From the NCBI GenBank assembly GCA_963974485.1, contig CAXBBS010000003.1, forward strand, positions 124,001 through 188,000: DNA of 64,000 nt, given 5' to 3'. The position numbers were made by a program, and so were the translations under genes. This DNA is from JAALKW01 sp963974485 (GTDB lineage Bacteria > Pseudomonadota > Gammaproteobacteria > Legionellales > Legionellaceae). This document shows, piece after piece, positions 25,478-33,843 of this stretch (the first letter of the stretch is position 1; each line of letters begins with the position of its first letter). The notes beneath the pieces were generated by a model. It searched no databases. It saw only the letters and a program-made list of their open reading frames with translations, and was not told the DNA's origin.

Positions 25478-25577
25478 TTTGATATGACAAAGTGCACTAC
25501 AACCTATACAAACACAGCACATGGGCCTTGCCAAGCCCATTCGCAGCATTATCGAGGGTTTTGTAACTCACGCCTGA
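25478..25577 (+). pseudogene. Decayed second copy of the mutY 3' end
   Basis: Starts in the mutY segment encoding LDMTECAATYTNATHG (with substitutions), then skips about 170 nt of mutY and continues with the last 17 codons, including 23 identical bases (25527-25549 versus 22142-22164), and ends with the same CTCACGCCTGA. Substitutions and the internal deletion show it is not expressed as a domain. It marks the right edge of the putative island. Confidence 0.8.
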
Positions 25578-25583
25578 TACTTT

Positions 25584-25952
25584 TTATGGCGTCGCTGGCA
25601 CAGCATGAAGGTTCGTGCATTTATAATTATTTAAACTTAGTGTCGAAATATAAGCACTAGGCTCATCAACCCTAAATGAATCACACGCATAGACAGTGCC
25701 CGGATTATCTGGCGAGTACATCGTGGGAGTGATTTGAGTTCCTGCAATACTGGCATATTCAGCTTCTGAAAGTTGATAGTTTTCACCCGGTGCAATAGGT
25801 CCTATTTTCAAATCTGTTGTAACATCAAAAACAACGGGATTTTCACTCGAACTGGCAACAGCAAACGTAAGATTTCCAGCATGTAACGCTCCGCACATCA
25901 TAAAACACATAACTCCCAAAAATAATTTTCTGCTTTGTTCTCGCTTAAACAT
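25584..25952 (-). CDS. Exported orphan protein
   Basis: 122 residues from ATG 25952, which has GGAG 8 nt upstream. Basic start (KREQSRK), hydrophobic stretch LFLGVMCFMMCGALHA and a signal-peptidase-like AHA-type site give a clear signal peptide. The mature part is short, beta-rich and has two cysteines that may pair. No family recognised. Third gene of an operon with the beta-barrel (26862) and the exported protein at 25999. Confidence 0.7.
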   Translation of the reverse strand: MFKREQSRKLFLGVMCFMMCGALHAGNLTFAVASSSENPVVFDVTTDLKIGPIAPGENYQLSEAEYASIAGTQITPTMYSPDNPGTVYACDSFRVDEPSAYISTLSLNNYKCTNLHAVPATP

Positions 25953-25998
25953 ATATTTAACTCCAATCAAATATCTAAATTAAAATATTAAATTTTTC

Positions 25999-26850
25999 TT
26001 AATTTTTTCTTAATTCCATAACGCCTGGAGCCCCGCCCGCGATGCCACCACAACTCGTCTCATCTATCAATACATTAATATCGAACAAAGCATCACTCGC
26101 TGCATCATAAGTACTCGATGTAGACGACGGCTTGATAGACATCGTAGGAGGAACGTTACACCACACCCGTAAAGACGTCTCAGGATACGTGATGGTCCCA
26201 TCAGCATTAAATGTAAATGTAAAATCAATGGGATTAAAGGATCCAAGATCGGGATAAACAGCTAGATCTTTAATTACTCGGTCGCATTTTGTGCTTCCTG
26301 TCTCTATTAGATAGTTGCCAGGTCCTAGTGGTGGCACGCCAAATACAAACGTTCCTGCTAAATTAAAGTTATAGCTACCCAGTCCATATTCAGCTGATAC
26401 ACTTGGGCAGAGATCAGGAGAGGTCGTAATATCTACAATATCAGCTCGCTCAGGTTGATAACACTGATTCAGATTAGGATTACCATTCGAATCGGCTTGG
26501 CAGATTCTCATGCCATGGTGAATGCCGCCGCCGGGAAGCTCACTGCCCTTGATACTAATACTAAAGGTACACTGACTTCCAGGTTGCCCCTTCGGTGTAA
26601 GAATACATGGACCAACTTGGTTCAGACCGGGCGTTGATACTAAAACTAAATTCATAGGTCGTTGTGATTCATTAGTAAGTAAATACCGGACAAGACCAAC
26701 AGAGCCTCTTGGCACATCTGTTGTATGCGCTGTAAGTAGTTCTGAAGTCCACATTGGACCGCTTGCATTTGCAGTAGATGCATAACACATCACGGCCAAC
26801 AGCGTTAATAATGCGTTTCTCAAACTATATTTTTTTTTACATCGTTCCAT
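25999..26850 (-). CDS. Exported protein with Legionellales-type N-terminal beta domain
   Basis: 283 residues; signal peptide with LLTLLAVMCYASTANASG. The first mature domain (about 30-150), with PMWTSELLTAHTTDVPRGS, VRYLLTNESQRPMNLVL, GLNQVGPCILTPKGQPGSQC, then an ISIKGSELPGG turn and QCYQPERADIV, matches a beta-sandwich arrangement I associate with many secreted Legionellales proteins, where it often precedes propeller repeats. Here a different cysteine-containing beta domain follows. Role unknown; possibly surface or adhesion. AAGGA is 8 nt before the ATG. Middle gene of the operon. Confidence 0.72.
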   Translation of the reverse strand: MERCKKKYSLRNALLTLLAVMCYASTANASGPMWTSELLTAHTTDVPRGSVGLVRYLLTNESQRPMNLVLVSTPGLNQVGPCILTPKGQPGSQCTFSISIKGSELPGGGIHHGMRICQADSNGNPNLNQCYQPERADIVDITTSPDLCPSVSAEYGLGSYNFNLAGTFVFGVPPLGPGNYLIETGSTKCDRVIKDLAVYPDLGSFNPIDFTFTFNADGTITYPETSLRVWCNVPPTMSIKPSSTSSTYDAASDALFDINVLIDETSCGGIAGGAPGVMELRKN

Positions 26851-26861
26851 GATGTTTATCC

Positions 26862-27623
26862 TTATGACATATACGTTAGGTTAACCAGCACGCCGTTGGT
26901 ATATAAATGATTGGAAGCCAACCCTGAGTTAAGCGTTTGTTCTGGCGCGCGATCAAGCTTGCTTTTACCAAAATCTAAGAACTCATAACCAATGCCTGCG
27001 TGGATATGACGGCTTAATGGCGTTTGAAATCCTGCACCTACCGTATATGTAAACGCTGTTTCCGTATTGCCCGCAAAATTTTCATTCGGTAACGCCGTAA
27101 ACGTTAACGGTGTGTTGGTGAAATCACTGGCGCGGTTAAAACCTACGTTGACACTTCCACTCACATAAGGAAATATCTTTTTATTTTTTTCGAGCAATGC
27201 TTTGCCTTTAAGGCCAATACGGGTATTGCGAACTTGATAGTTATAAGAATAATTATTAAATTGCGGTTCCGCATTATCCCAAATAACCCCATTCATGTTG
27301 GCGTTACCTGTGGTCGCTACAACCAAGCCTAATTGACCTGAAACTTGACCTAAAGTCGGGGTATCGAGCGATTTTTGAGTTCCAAAAAATACCTCAACAT
27401 TCGGCATGCCTTGGCTATTTTTTGTTGCGTGGTAGCCTTTTTCAATCGTAGGATTTAAATAAAACGTTTGTGAATCCCCAGGTTGCGACCAAGCCGCACC
27501 TAAGCTTACTTGCCCAAGCCATTGCCAGGTCGCCATATCAGACATTTTATCCTGCATCATGCCCGCATGCAGCGGTGTGGATAACAAACAACCCACTAAA
27601 ACTTGTTGTAATACTTGCTTCAT
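26862..27623 (-). CDS. Outer-membrane beta-barrel protein
   Basis: 253 residues from ATG 27623 (AAAGGA 7 nt upstream). A signal peptide (MKQVLQQVLVGCLLSTPLHAG) is followed by alternating amphipathic strands, e.g. GQLGLVVATTG, RIGLKGKALL, YVSGSVNVGFNRA, FTYTVGAGFQTPL, HAGIGYEFLDFG, ending in VLVNLTYMS, so an 8-stranded OmpA/Opa-like barrel is likely. Similar small barrels are abundant in Legionella and Coxiella. It heads a three-gene operon of envelope or exported proteins. Confidence 0.8.
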   Translation of the reverse strand: MKQVLQQVLVGCLLSTPLHAGMMQDKMSDMATWQWLGQVSLGAAWSQPGDSQTFYLNPTIEKGYHATKNSQGMPNVEVFFGTQKSLDTPTLGQVSGQLGLVVATTGNANMNGVIWDNAEPQFNNYSYNYQVRNTRIGLKGKALLEKNKKIFPYVSGSVNVGFNRASDFTNTPLTFTALPNENFAGNTETAFTYTVGAGFQTPLSRHIHAGIGYEFLDFGKSKLDRAPEQTLNSGLASNHLYTNGVLVNLTYMS

Positions 27624-27714
27624 ATACATGTCCTTTTGTATATTAACTCGGTTATTTTCAACCATCCAAACTTTATTATTAACAAGCTCGTATCATATTG
27701 TCTACCTTTATGAC

Positions 27715-28101
27715 TTATTTTCGAGGGTTTTTTAACGAAAACGCTTCACCTGGCTGACCATAAGGATCATGGGTACGTTGTTGCTCAAGTAGCCTAATCG
27801 CAGCAATTGCGTCAGGTTGATTCGCCTTAGCCGCTGCATGAATCCAGTTCCACGCTTTTTCTTTATTTTCGACCACACCTTGACCGTAATAATACATATA
27901 GCCCACCGCATACTGCGCATCCGGGCAACCTTTTTCAGCCTCTGGAACCAGCCGAATAAACGCTTCACGGTAATTTTGAATTTTAAAATTATAAATCCCT
28001 TGGCGTAAATTCAACGACGTCGCCATACACGCAGTTAAACCCAACGAGCTCAAACCTATTAAAGCTATTTTCACATAAAAAAAACATCGCATCTTACGCA
28101 T
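27715..28101 (-). CDS. Sel1-repeat lipoprotein
   Basis: 128 residues from ATG 28101 (AAAGG 7 nt upstream, 4 nt after the lspC-like stop). Lipobox LTAC with Cys25 after a hydrophobic signal. A TPR/Sel1-like pair follows: NFKIQNYREAFIRLVPEAEKGCPDAQ and YAVGYMYYYGQGVVENKEKAWNWIHAAA (quoted in part). Likely a periplasm-facing outer-membrane lipoprotein for protein interactions. Being coupled to the GspC-like gene, it may assist type II secretion; that is inference. Confidence 0.8.
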   Translation of the reverse strand: MRKMRCFFYVKIALIGLSSLGLTACMATSLNLRQGIYNFKIQNYREAFIRLVPEAEKGCPDAQYAVGYMYYYGQGVVENKEKAWNWIHAAAKANQPDAIAAIRLLEQQRTHDPYGQPGEAFSLKNPRK

Positions 28102-28105
28102 ACCT

Positions 28106-28618
28106 TTACCTTTCACCCATGGGTTGTGCTGGAGGAGCAAAGTTGAGTGTATTTTTAGGTAAACTCAAACTTTCCATCACCTCACCTCGCATTAATATAA
28201 TACTTTCTGGTGTAATGCGCTTAATCAACGCTCCTCCTGGAATGGTATCTCCAACGCTAAATACTTGATTTTCATGCCCTGGAACTTCGAGAAGCACCTG
28301 GGAAGATGATTCATGTGAAGAATACAAAATACCAAGAATCGATGTGTTCAATTTAGATTGCTCAATACCAATGCCTTCTACACCATCCGGAGTATACGAT
28401 CCAAACAAGTCTACATGCACCGCTTTATGTTGTTTTGCCTGCTTAACAGGCTCTGTAATTTTAACACGCGGTGGATTGCGTGGCTCGGTGACCTGCTCAA
28501 GTTGACGTGCATCATGCACGCCGAAGCCCCACGCCATGACAAGCAAGAGCGCAAGGCTACCTGCCAGTATTTTAGGCGTTTTTGTGTTTAACAACACTTC
28601 TTTAATAATTACATGCAC
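28106..28618 (-). CDS. lspC: Type II secretion inner-membrane protein GspC/LspC-like
   Basis: 170 residues. Short cytoplasmic start, one membrane helix (about 16-33, LAGSLALLLVMAWGFGV), a proline-rich linker, then a GspC homology region: SKLNTSILGILYSS, SQVLLEVPGHENQVFSVGD, GALIKRITPESIILMRGEVMESLSL (in parts). There is no C-terminal PDZ domain, as in short Legionella-type LspC. GspC links the inner-membrane platform to the secretin in the type II system, which would export ProA-like proteins such as the one at 49183. No other gsp gene is in the window; in Legionella lspC is also separate. Confidence 0.8.
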   Translation of the reverse strand: MHVIIKEVLLNTKTPKILAGSLALLLVMAWGFGVHDARQLEQVTEPRNPPRVKITEPVKQAKQHKAVHVDLFGSYTPDGVEGIGIEQSKLNTSILGILYSSHESSSQVLLEVPGHENQVFSVGDTIPGGALIKRITPESIILMRGEVMESLSLPKNTLNFAPPAQPMGER

Positions 28619-28753
28619 CCAGCAGGCCTTATTATTTGAATCATATTTGCAGATAAACTTGAATTAAATTCCATAATACAATTTATGACCATTTTATACA
28701 ATTCAAGCAAGCCTATTTTATCTCTGTAAAAATCAGATGCCAAGCCTTAGTAT

Positions 28754-28768
28754 AAGCTGGTCCAGCTT
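28754..28768. promoter_or_regulatory. 15-bp palindrome between lspC and the metB-like gene
   Basis: AAGCTGG, T, CCAGCTT: a perfect 7-bp inverted repeat with one central base in the divergent intergenic region. It could be an operator; it does not resemble MetJ (AGACGTCT) or MetR sites. Confidence 0.3.
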
Positions 28769-28822
28769 TTACATCCATGCCATAATAAAATCAACTTATA
28801 GATCATATAGCTAATAAAACTT

Positions 28823-29974
28823 ATGGAAAAAACACATTTTGACACGCGTGCTATTCATGCCGGACAATCACCCGACCCAACCACCGGTGCAGTGATGACC
28901 CCTATTTATGCAACGTCGACCTATCGACAAAAAGCTCCTGGAGAACACCAGGGCTATGAATATTCGCGTACACGAAATCCAACACGAGAAGCCTATGAAG
29001 CCTGCATCGCTGATTTAGAATCCGGTACGCGTGGTTTTGCCTTTGCTTCAGGCATGGCGGCCGTGAACACCGTGATAGACCTGCTCGATGCCGGTGACCA
29101 TGTGCTGGCTATGGATGATCTTTATGGCGGTACTTACCGGCTTTTTGACCAAGTCAAAACACGTACCAATCAGCTCAGTTTTTCATTTGTTAATATGGAA
29201 AATCTTGATGCGCTAGAAGCAGCTATTCAGCCGAACACACGTATGATTTGGTTAGAAACACCATCCAATCCATTATTAAAAATAATTGATCTCGAAAAAA
29301 TCGGTGCGTTCGCGAAAAAGCATAACCTCATTGCCGTCACTGATAATACGTTTGCAAGCCCATGGATTCAACGCCCACTTGAATACGGCTTTGATCTGGT
29401 CGTGCATTCAGCGACAAAATATTTAAACGGTCATTCTGATGTGGTGAACGGCGTGGTCGTCGTTGGAGATAATCCTGAGTTGGCCGAAAAAATCGCTTAT
29501 TTACAAAATTCATGTGGCGCCATTGCCGCGCCTTTTGATAGTTTTTTAGTCTTACGTAGCTTAAAAACCTTATCACTACGTATGCAACGGCATTGCACCA
29601 ATGCAATAGCGCTGGCTACCTGGCTCGAAGCTCACCCTCGGGTTCACCGCGTAATATACCCAGGCCTCGCAAGCCACCCACAACATGAACTGGCTAAGCA
29701 CCAAATGAACGCCTTTGGTGGCATGATTTCGGTCGTATTAAATTGCACACGCGAAGAAACCATTGCCATGCTTTCACGTTGTAAATTATTTACGCTTGCC
29801 GAAAGTCTAGGTGGCGTCGAAAGCCTGATTGAACATCCGGCCATCATGACCCATGCTTCCATTCCTCTCGAAAAACGGCAAGCCCTCGGCATCGAAGACA
29901 GTATGATTCGACTTTCTGTCGGTTTAGAGCATATCGACGATCTCAAAACTGACCTCACACAAGCATTAGGATAA
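28823..29974 (+). CDS. metB: Cystathionine gamma-synthase/lyase family PLP enzyme
   Basis: 383 residues, full-length Cys/Met-metabolism PLP enzyme. Visible marks: TRAIHAGQSPDPTTGAVMTP start, YEYSRTRNPTR, the PLP-phosphate glycine segment FASGMAAVNTV, the PLP Asp in VTDNTFASP, and the Schiff-base Lys in HSATKYLNGHSD. Motifs alone do not separate cystathionine gamma-synthase from gamma-lyase or beta-lyase, so the symbol is tentative. It ends 6 nt before dapD, so it is probably read with the lysine/diaminopimelate genes; both pathways use succinylated intermediates. Confidence 0.88.
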   Translation: MEKTHFDTRAIHAGQSPDPTTGAVMTPIYATSTYRQKAPGEHQGYEYSRTRNPTREAYEACIADLESGTRGFAFASGMAAVNTVIDLLDAGDHVLAMDDLYGGTYRLFDQVKTRTNQLSFSFVNMENLDALEAAIQPNTRMIWLETPSNPLLKIIDLEKIGAFAKKHNLIAVTDNTFASPWIQRPLEYGFDLVVHSATKYLNGHSDVVNGVVVVGDNPELAEKIAYLQNSCGAIAAPFDSFLVLRSLKTLSLRMQRHCTNAIALATWLEAHPRVHRVIYPGLASHPQHELAKHQMNAFGGMISVVLNCTREETIAMLSRCKLFTLAESLGGVESLIEHPAIMTHASIPLEKRQALGIEDSMIRLSVGLEHIDDLKTDLTQALG

Positions 29975-29980
29975 CCAATC

Positions 29981-30802
29981 ATGACCTCTTTAGAGCAACG
30001 CATTGAACATTATTTTGAAGAACGCGAAAAATTCTCACCAACCGACGTCCCATCAGACCTCATCGATGCACTGCATGATGTGTTTGACGGCTTAGACAAA
30101 GGCGAACTTCGTGTCGCTGAAAAAAAATCTAATCAGTGGGTGGTTAATACCTGGCTTAAAAAAGCGATTTTACTTTCGTTTAGATCCTACCCCAATCAAG
30201 TTATCGACGCAGGTTTTTCACGTTTCTATGACAAACTCCCGCTTAAATACGCGGATACGTCCGCTGAACAATTTGCTGCTCAAGGCACACGCGTGGTACC
30301 TCATGCGATTGCACGCCGCGGAAGCTTTATTGGTAAAAACGTGATTCTCATGCCATCGTACGTCAACATAGGTGCCTACATCGATGAAGGTACCCTGGTG
30401 GATACGTGGGCGACTGTTGGATCATGTGCTCAAATCGGTAAAAACGTGCATATCTCCGGTGGAGCTGGTATCGGTGGTATTTTAGAACCGCTTCAAGCGC
30501 AACCGACGATTATTGAAGACCACTGCTTTATTGGCGCACGATCTGAAGTGGTTGAAGGCGTGATTGTTGAACATCATGCGGTTCTTTCGATGGGTGTATT
30601 CATTGGGCAAAGCACAAAAATTTATAACCGTATGACAGGCGAAATCACCTATGGCCGTGTGCCTGCGGGCGCCGTTGTGGTCCCGGGTAACTTGCCGAGC
30701 AAAGATGGAAGCCACAGCTTGTATTGCGCGGTCATCGTAAAACAAGTGGATGAAAAAACACGCGCGAAAGTCAGTATTAACGAACTTTTGCGAGATGCTT
30801 AA
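29981..30802 (+). CDS. dapD: Tetrahydrodipicolinate N-succinyltransferase
   Basis: 273 residues, normal. N-terminal helical domain followed by a left-handed beta helix of hexapeptide repeats (IGKNVILMPSYVNIGAYIDEG, IGKNVHISGGAGIGG in parts) and a C-terminal RAKVSINELLRD. It transfers succinyl from succinyl-CoA to tetrahydrodipicolinate in the lysine/meso-DAP route that feeds peptidoglycan. Between the metB-like gene and dapE (2-nt gap). Confidence 0.97.
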   Translation: MTSLEQRIEHYFEEREKFSPTDVPSDLIDALHDVFDGLDKGELRVAEKKSNQWVVNTWLKKAILLSFRSYPNQVIDAGFSRFYDKLPLKYADTSAEQFAAQGTRVVPHAIARRGSFIGKNVILMPSYVNIGAYIDEGTLVDTWATVGSCAQIGKNVHISGGAGIGGILEPLQAQPTIIEDHCFIGARSEVVEGVIVEHHAVLSMGVFIGQSTKIYNRMTGEITYGRVPAGAVVVPGNLPSKDGSHSLYCAVIVKQVDEKTRAKVSINELLRDA

Positions 30803-30804
30803 CC

Positions 30805-31965
30805 ATGCAAAATATCAAAACGTTGCTTGCCGATCTGATTGCCTTTGAGTCCATCACCCCAGATGATGCAGGCTGCCAGGATTATTTAGCTAAGCATCTT
30901 GAAGCCTTAGGCTTTGCCTGCCAACGTTTTGATAAAGCACCGGTGTCCAATTTATTTGCACGTATCAGTACGACCACAGAGGCCACAAATCCATTGTTTG
31001 TATTTGCCGGTCATACGGATGTTGTGCCTGTCGGTGAGCGCTCAAAGTGGCATAGCGATCCATTTGTATTACATACCGAAGGCGATGTATTGTTTGGTCG
31101 TGGAACGGCCGACATGAAAGGCAGCATCGCTGCCATGCTGGTCGCAGCTGAGCGTTTTATCACAGATCATCCAAACTTCACCGGAAGCCTTGGCTTGCTT
31201 ATCACCAGCGGTGAAGAAGGCGATGATTATGACAACGGCACGCCACATGTCATGGCAGAACTCAAAGCCCAAGGCGTTGTTCCAGATTATTGCATTGTCG
31301 GGGAGCCATCCAGTCATACAAAACTTGGCGATACGCTTAAAATTGGTCGCCGCGGCTCACTTACAGGGTATGCTTGCTTTCATGGAAAACAAGGGCATGT
31401 GGCCTACCCTCATTTAGCTGAAAATCCTATTCATACGCTTGCTCCCGCGCTAAACGAGCTTGTGCAACACACCTGGGATACAGGCAATGCATACTTTCCA
31501 CCCACCACACTTCAAATTACACATATCGAAGCCGGCGGAGAGGCCAATAATATTATTCCAGGCGAATTAACCCTGCAGTTTAATCTTCGCTATTCGACCG
31601 AACAAACCGCGGATAAAATCACCCAATATATCGAAGCGCTTTTTAAAAAATATGATTTAAATCCAGATATGACCTGGCGCTTAAGTGGCGAACCGTTTAT
31701 CACTGAATCCGGTGCATTACTTACGGCTTGCGTTGATGTGATAACAGAACAAACGGGCAACGCACCTGACTGCTCGACCAGTGGCGGTACATCTGACGCA
31801 CGCTTTATTGCGCCTTACGGCGTCGAAGTCGTCGAGCTTGGCCCCATCAATGCGAGCATTCATCAAGTCAACGAACACGTGACGCTGAATGAATTAAACG
31901 CCCTTGCTCATATGTACTATCAGATTACAAAGCGCTTGCTAAAACCCTCTGCAAACTTTGAATAA
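30805..31965 (+). CDS. dapE: Succinyl-diaminopimelate desuccinylase
   Basis: 386 residues. M20 dizinc peptidase family: His in FAGHTDVVPVG, bridging Asp in GRGTADMKGS, catalytic Glu pair in ITSGEEGDD, and last ligand His in NASIHQVNEHV. It removes succinate from N-succinyl-LL-DAP, two steps after DapD. Its 3' end overlaps the convergent amidohydrolase gene by about 41 nt. Confidence 0.97.
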   Translation: MQNIKTLLADLIAFESITPDDAGCQDYLAKHLEALGFACQRFDKAPVSNLFARISTTTEATNPLFVFAGHTDVVPVGERSKWHSDPFVLHTEGDVLFGRGTADMKGSIAAMLVAAERFITDHPNFTGSLGLLITSGEEGDDYDNGTPHVMAELKAQGVVPDYCIVGEPSSHTKLGDTLKIGRRGSLTGYACFHGKQGHVAYPHLAENPIHTLAPALNELVQHTWDTGNAYFPPTTLQITHIEAGGEANNIIPGELTLQFNLRYSTEQTADKITQYIEALFKKYDLNPDMTWRLSGEPFITESGALLTACVDVITEQTGNAPDCSTSGGTSDARFIAPYGVEVVELGPINASIHQVNEHVTLNELNALAHMYYQITKRLLKPSANFE

Positions 31966-32632
31966 TGCGTGCTGTAACCTGCGTCAGTGATTCTGGGTTA
32001 GGATGAACCATCACAAGGCGTTGATTAAGTTCTAACTCAATGCCTACATACGCATCAGGAGCATAGTGCTTTCTTAACGCCGAAGTAAACCCATCGCTTG
32101 AGCCTTGGTAAGGATAATTCATGCGCACACGATACAGCGCGTCATCTCCCACGAGATGCGGCTTCCATGCATACGCCAAACTTTTTTCATGCGTGCGAGT
32201 CGGATCATAAAGCAACCCAAAATCAGCATCACGTATAACGCCGTCTAAAATCGGTGTGAAACTATGCACCGAAAGATGCAAGACGCGTTGTTTTTTTTGA
32301 ACAGCCTCATGGATAAGCGCTTCAACAGCTTCTCGATACGGCGTGTAATACGTATGAATAATACATTGTTTTTCCGCGAGATCTAGATCCGATGTATAAT
32401 CTGAAAAACAATGCCTGTTGGTGAGGCTTCGATTAAAATCAATCAGCAAGCGACTGGTTTTGGCAAGCACGCATGGGCATTTAAACGCATCACTAAGCGC
32501 TTCGGCGAGATGTTTTGCGCCAAAATCAATAGCCTTATGTGTGATTAGATCATGTTCAGCATCTTGAAATAAATGCTGATAATCAGGAGGAATCTCACTG
32601 CTTGCGTGCTCACAGCTAATGATTAAGTTCAT
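31925..32632 (-). CDS. N-formylglutamate amidohydrolase-family protein
   Basis: 235 residues from ATG 32632, which overlaps the upstream ligase stop by 4 nt (ATGA). NLIISCEHASSEIPPDYQ is the family start with the Cys-Glu-His metal/active region; KTSRLLIDFNRS, HLSVHSFTP and GIELELNQRLV are further family blocks. Members cleave formyl- or amide-linked glutamate with a zinc; HutG in histidine breakdown is one, but no hut gene is here. As the last gene of a peptide-ligase cassette it may hydrolyse a glutamate-containing product or intermediate. The longer frame (to 32713) lies inside the ligase gene. Confidence 0.82.
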   Translation of the reverse strand: MNLIISCEHASSEIPPDYQHLFQDAEHDLITHKAIDFGAKHLAEALSDAFKCPCVLAKTSRLLIDFNRSLTNRHCFSDYTSDLDLAEKQCIIHTYYTPYREAVEALIHEAVQKKQRVLHLSVHSFTPILDGVIRDADFGLLYDPTRTHEKSLAYAWKPHLVGDDALYRVRMNYPYQGSSDGFTSALRKHYAPDAYVGIELELNQRLVMVHPNPESLTQVTARIIQSLQRVLASAL

Positions 32633-33843
32633 AATTGTGTATTTTCTAACAAAGCATAGCCTAGTTCCCGATAGACACGCTGCATGCTTTCTTGATTTAG
32701 AGCACCCGAGCACGCGTTCAAAATACGTTCGCTCAAGTTGCCATGCCTTAAAATATGTTCGAGAGCACGCTGTGAGGCATCATCCAGGTAGGGTGCCACA
32801 CGCTCTAATAACATCGACCAAATATCCCGAACACTGAGTGCACGCTTTGGCAGGTTCCATGAGGCTAACAAACGGCTATCATCAACAACCGTTGCAAACC
32901 CTTTTTCGATGGTTTGATCATACACCGCTCTTAATGCTTCAGTGGAACATGGTTTTTTGATATGGATATCTGATGTCTCATACCAATTTTTTAAAATATA
33001 ATGAATTGCTTTTGCAATCGCAATATCTGCTATGGCACATTCTTGGCTGTCTGTGATACGAATTTCAATCGACATGCGTTCAAATTTTGGAATCGCCGCA
33101 CGCGAGTTCAACCACTCTTCTTGAAGTACTTTCTCTGGATCAAAAGCATGTATTGCCCGATACATCGGCTTCAAAATGATTTCTTCATACTCGTGTCGGC
33201 TACGAACAAATTCCGGAATCACATTGCCCGAAATAGCAGGAATACGCTGTTGATTGGTATTATAAAAATGAAGTCTCGAATCCAACCGCCCTGTTCGTTG
33301 ACCATCAAGAATCGGCGTGCTTGCCGCTAAAGCAGGAATCAGCGGTAAAATAAGGCGTGTGAGCGAATGGAGATGAAAAAATTCTTCATCATTGGCAAAA
33401 GGTAAGTTCACATGCATGCTTTGCAAATTTGACCAGCCATGCCCTCTGCAGTCAAAAATTGCATCATAGGTATCATAAATTTTTTTATCGCCATGAGGCC
33501 AACGCTTGGTTTCCTGCGATGGATTCATCCATGGATGAGCACCCGTCGGTAACAGCTGCATATCATGTTGATCTAATAGTGGTATTAAACGTAATAGCGT
33601 GCCATGAAACAACGATGCCAAATCGGTATTAAGTGACATGGGAGCATGTGTTTTTAATTCGATCGCATGCATCACCAATTCATTACTGATGGCCATGTCA
33701 CCCAACACCACTTCGTTAACGAGCTCACCGGCTAAATGCTCTAAAACAACATCCACTTTAGGCTGCACGTTCAGCGATGTTTTATCCACCAACATGTATT
33801 CAATTTCGAGACCGAGTACTGAAAAAATAGAATAATCAGACAT
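32629..33843 (-). CDS. GCS2-type glutamate-cysteine ligase-like enzyme
   Basis: 404 residues from ATG 33843 (AGGA 9 nt upstream; ATG 33849 is 3 nt from it). GCS2/YbdK-like amidoligase: LGLEIEYMLVD at the N-terminus carries the metal-binding Glu pair, followed by GDMAISNELVMHAIELKT, a WSNLQSMHVNLPF strand with His, and RMSIEIRITDSQEC. These enzymes join the gamma- or alpha-carboxyl of glutamate to an amine using ATP. Overlaps the ATP-grasp gene by 8 nt. With two different amide-forming ligases side by side, the pathway probably builds a small peptide or a glutamyl conjugate rather than glutathione. Confidence 0.85.
   Translation of the reverse strand: MSDYSIFSVLGLEIEYMLVDKTSLNVQPKVDVVLEHLAGELVNEVVLGDMAISNELVMHAIELKTHAPMSLNTDLASLFHGTLLRLIPLLDQHDMQLLPTGAHPWMNPSQETKRWPHGDKKIYDTYDAIFDCRGHGWSNLQSMHVNLPFANDEEFFHLHSLTRLILPLIPALAASTPILDGQRTGRLDSRLHFYNTNQQRIPAISGNVIPEFVRSRHEYEEIILKPMYRAIHAFDPEKVLQEEWLNSRAAIPKFERMSIEIRITDSQECAIADIAIAKAIHYILKNWYETSDIHIKKPCSTEALRAVYDQTIEKGFATVVDDSRLLASWNLPKRALSVRDIWSMLLERVAPYLDDASQRALEHILRHGNLSERILNACSGALNQESMQRVYRELGYALLENTQL

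Larger units (their letters stand above)
22193..25577. mobile_element. Putative integrated island bounded by mutY 3'-end copies
   Basis: The last codons of mutY (shared block of 23 identical bases at 22142-22164, plus the CTCACGCCTGA end) recur at 25527-25577, followed like the first copy by a stop. Between them lie a RelBE-type toxin-antitoxin pair, a truncated ParB-like gene, umuCD, a DnaA-box inverted repeat and a dif-like sequence: plasmid-style cargo. No integrase or transposase is present, so the element is probably a remnant or was inserted by homologous or Xer recombination. Inference from the repeat and content. Confidence 0.5.

Noticed and set aside
32633..32713. Longer N-terminus of the N-formylglutamate amidohydrolase-like protein
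   Set aside because: The extension overlaps the ligase gene, and the family begins at MNLIISCEHASSE with an ATGA junction.
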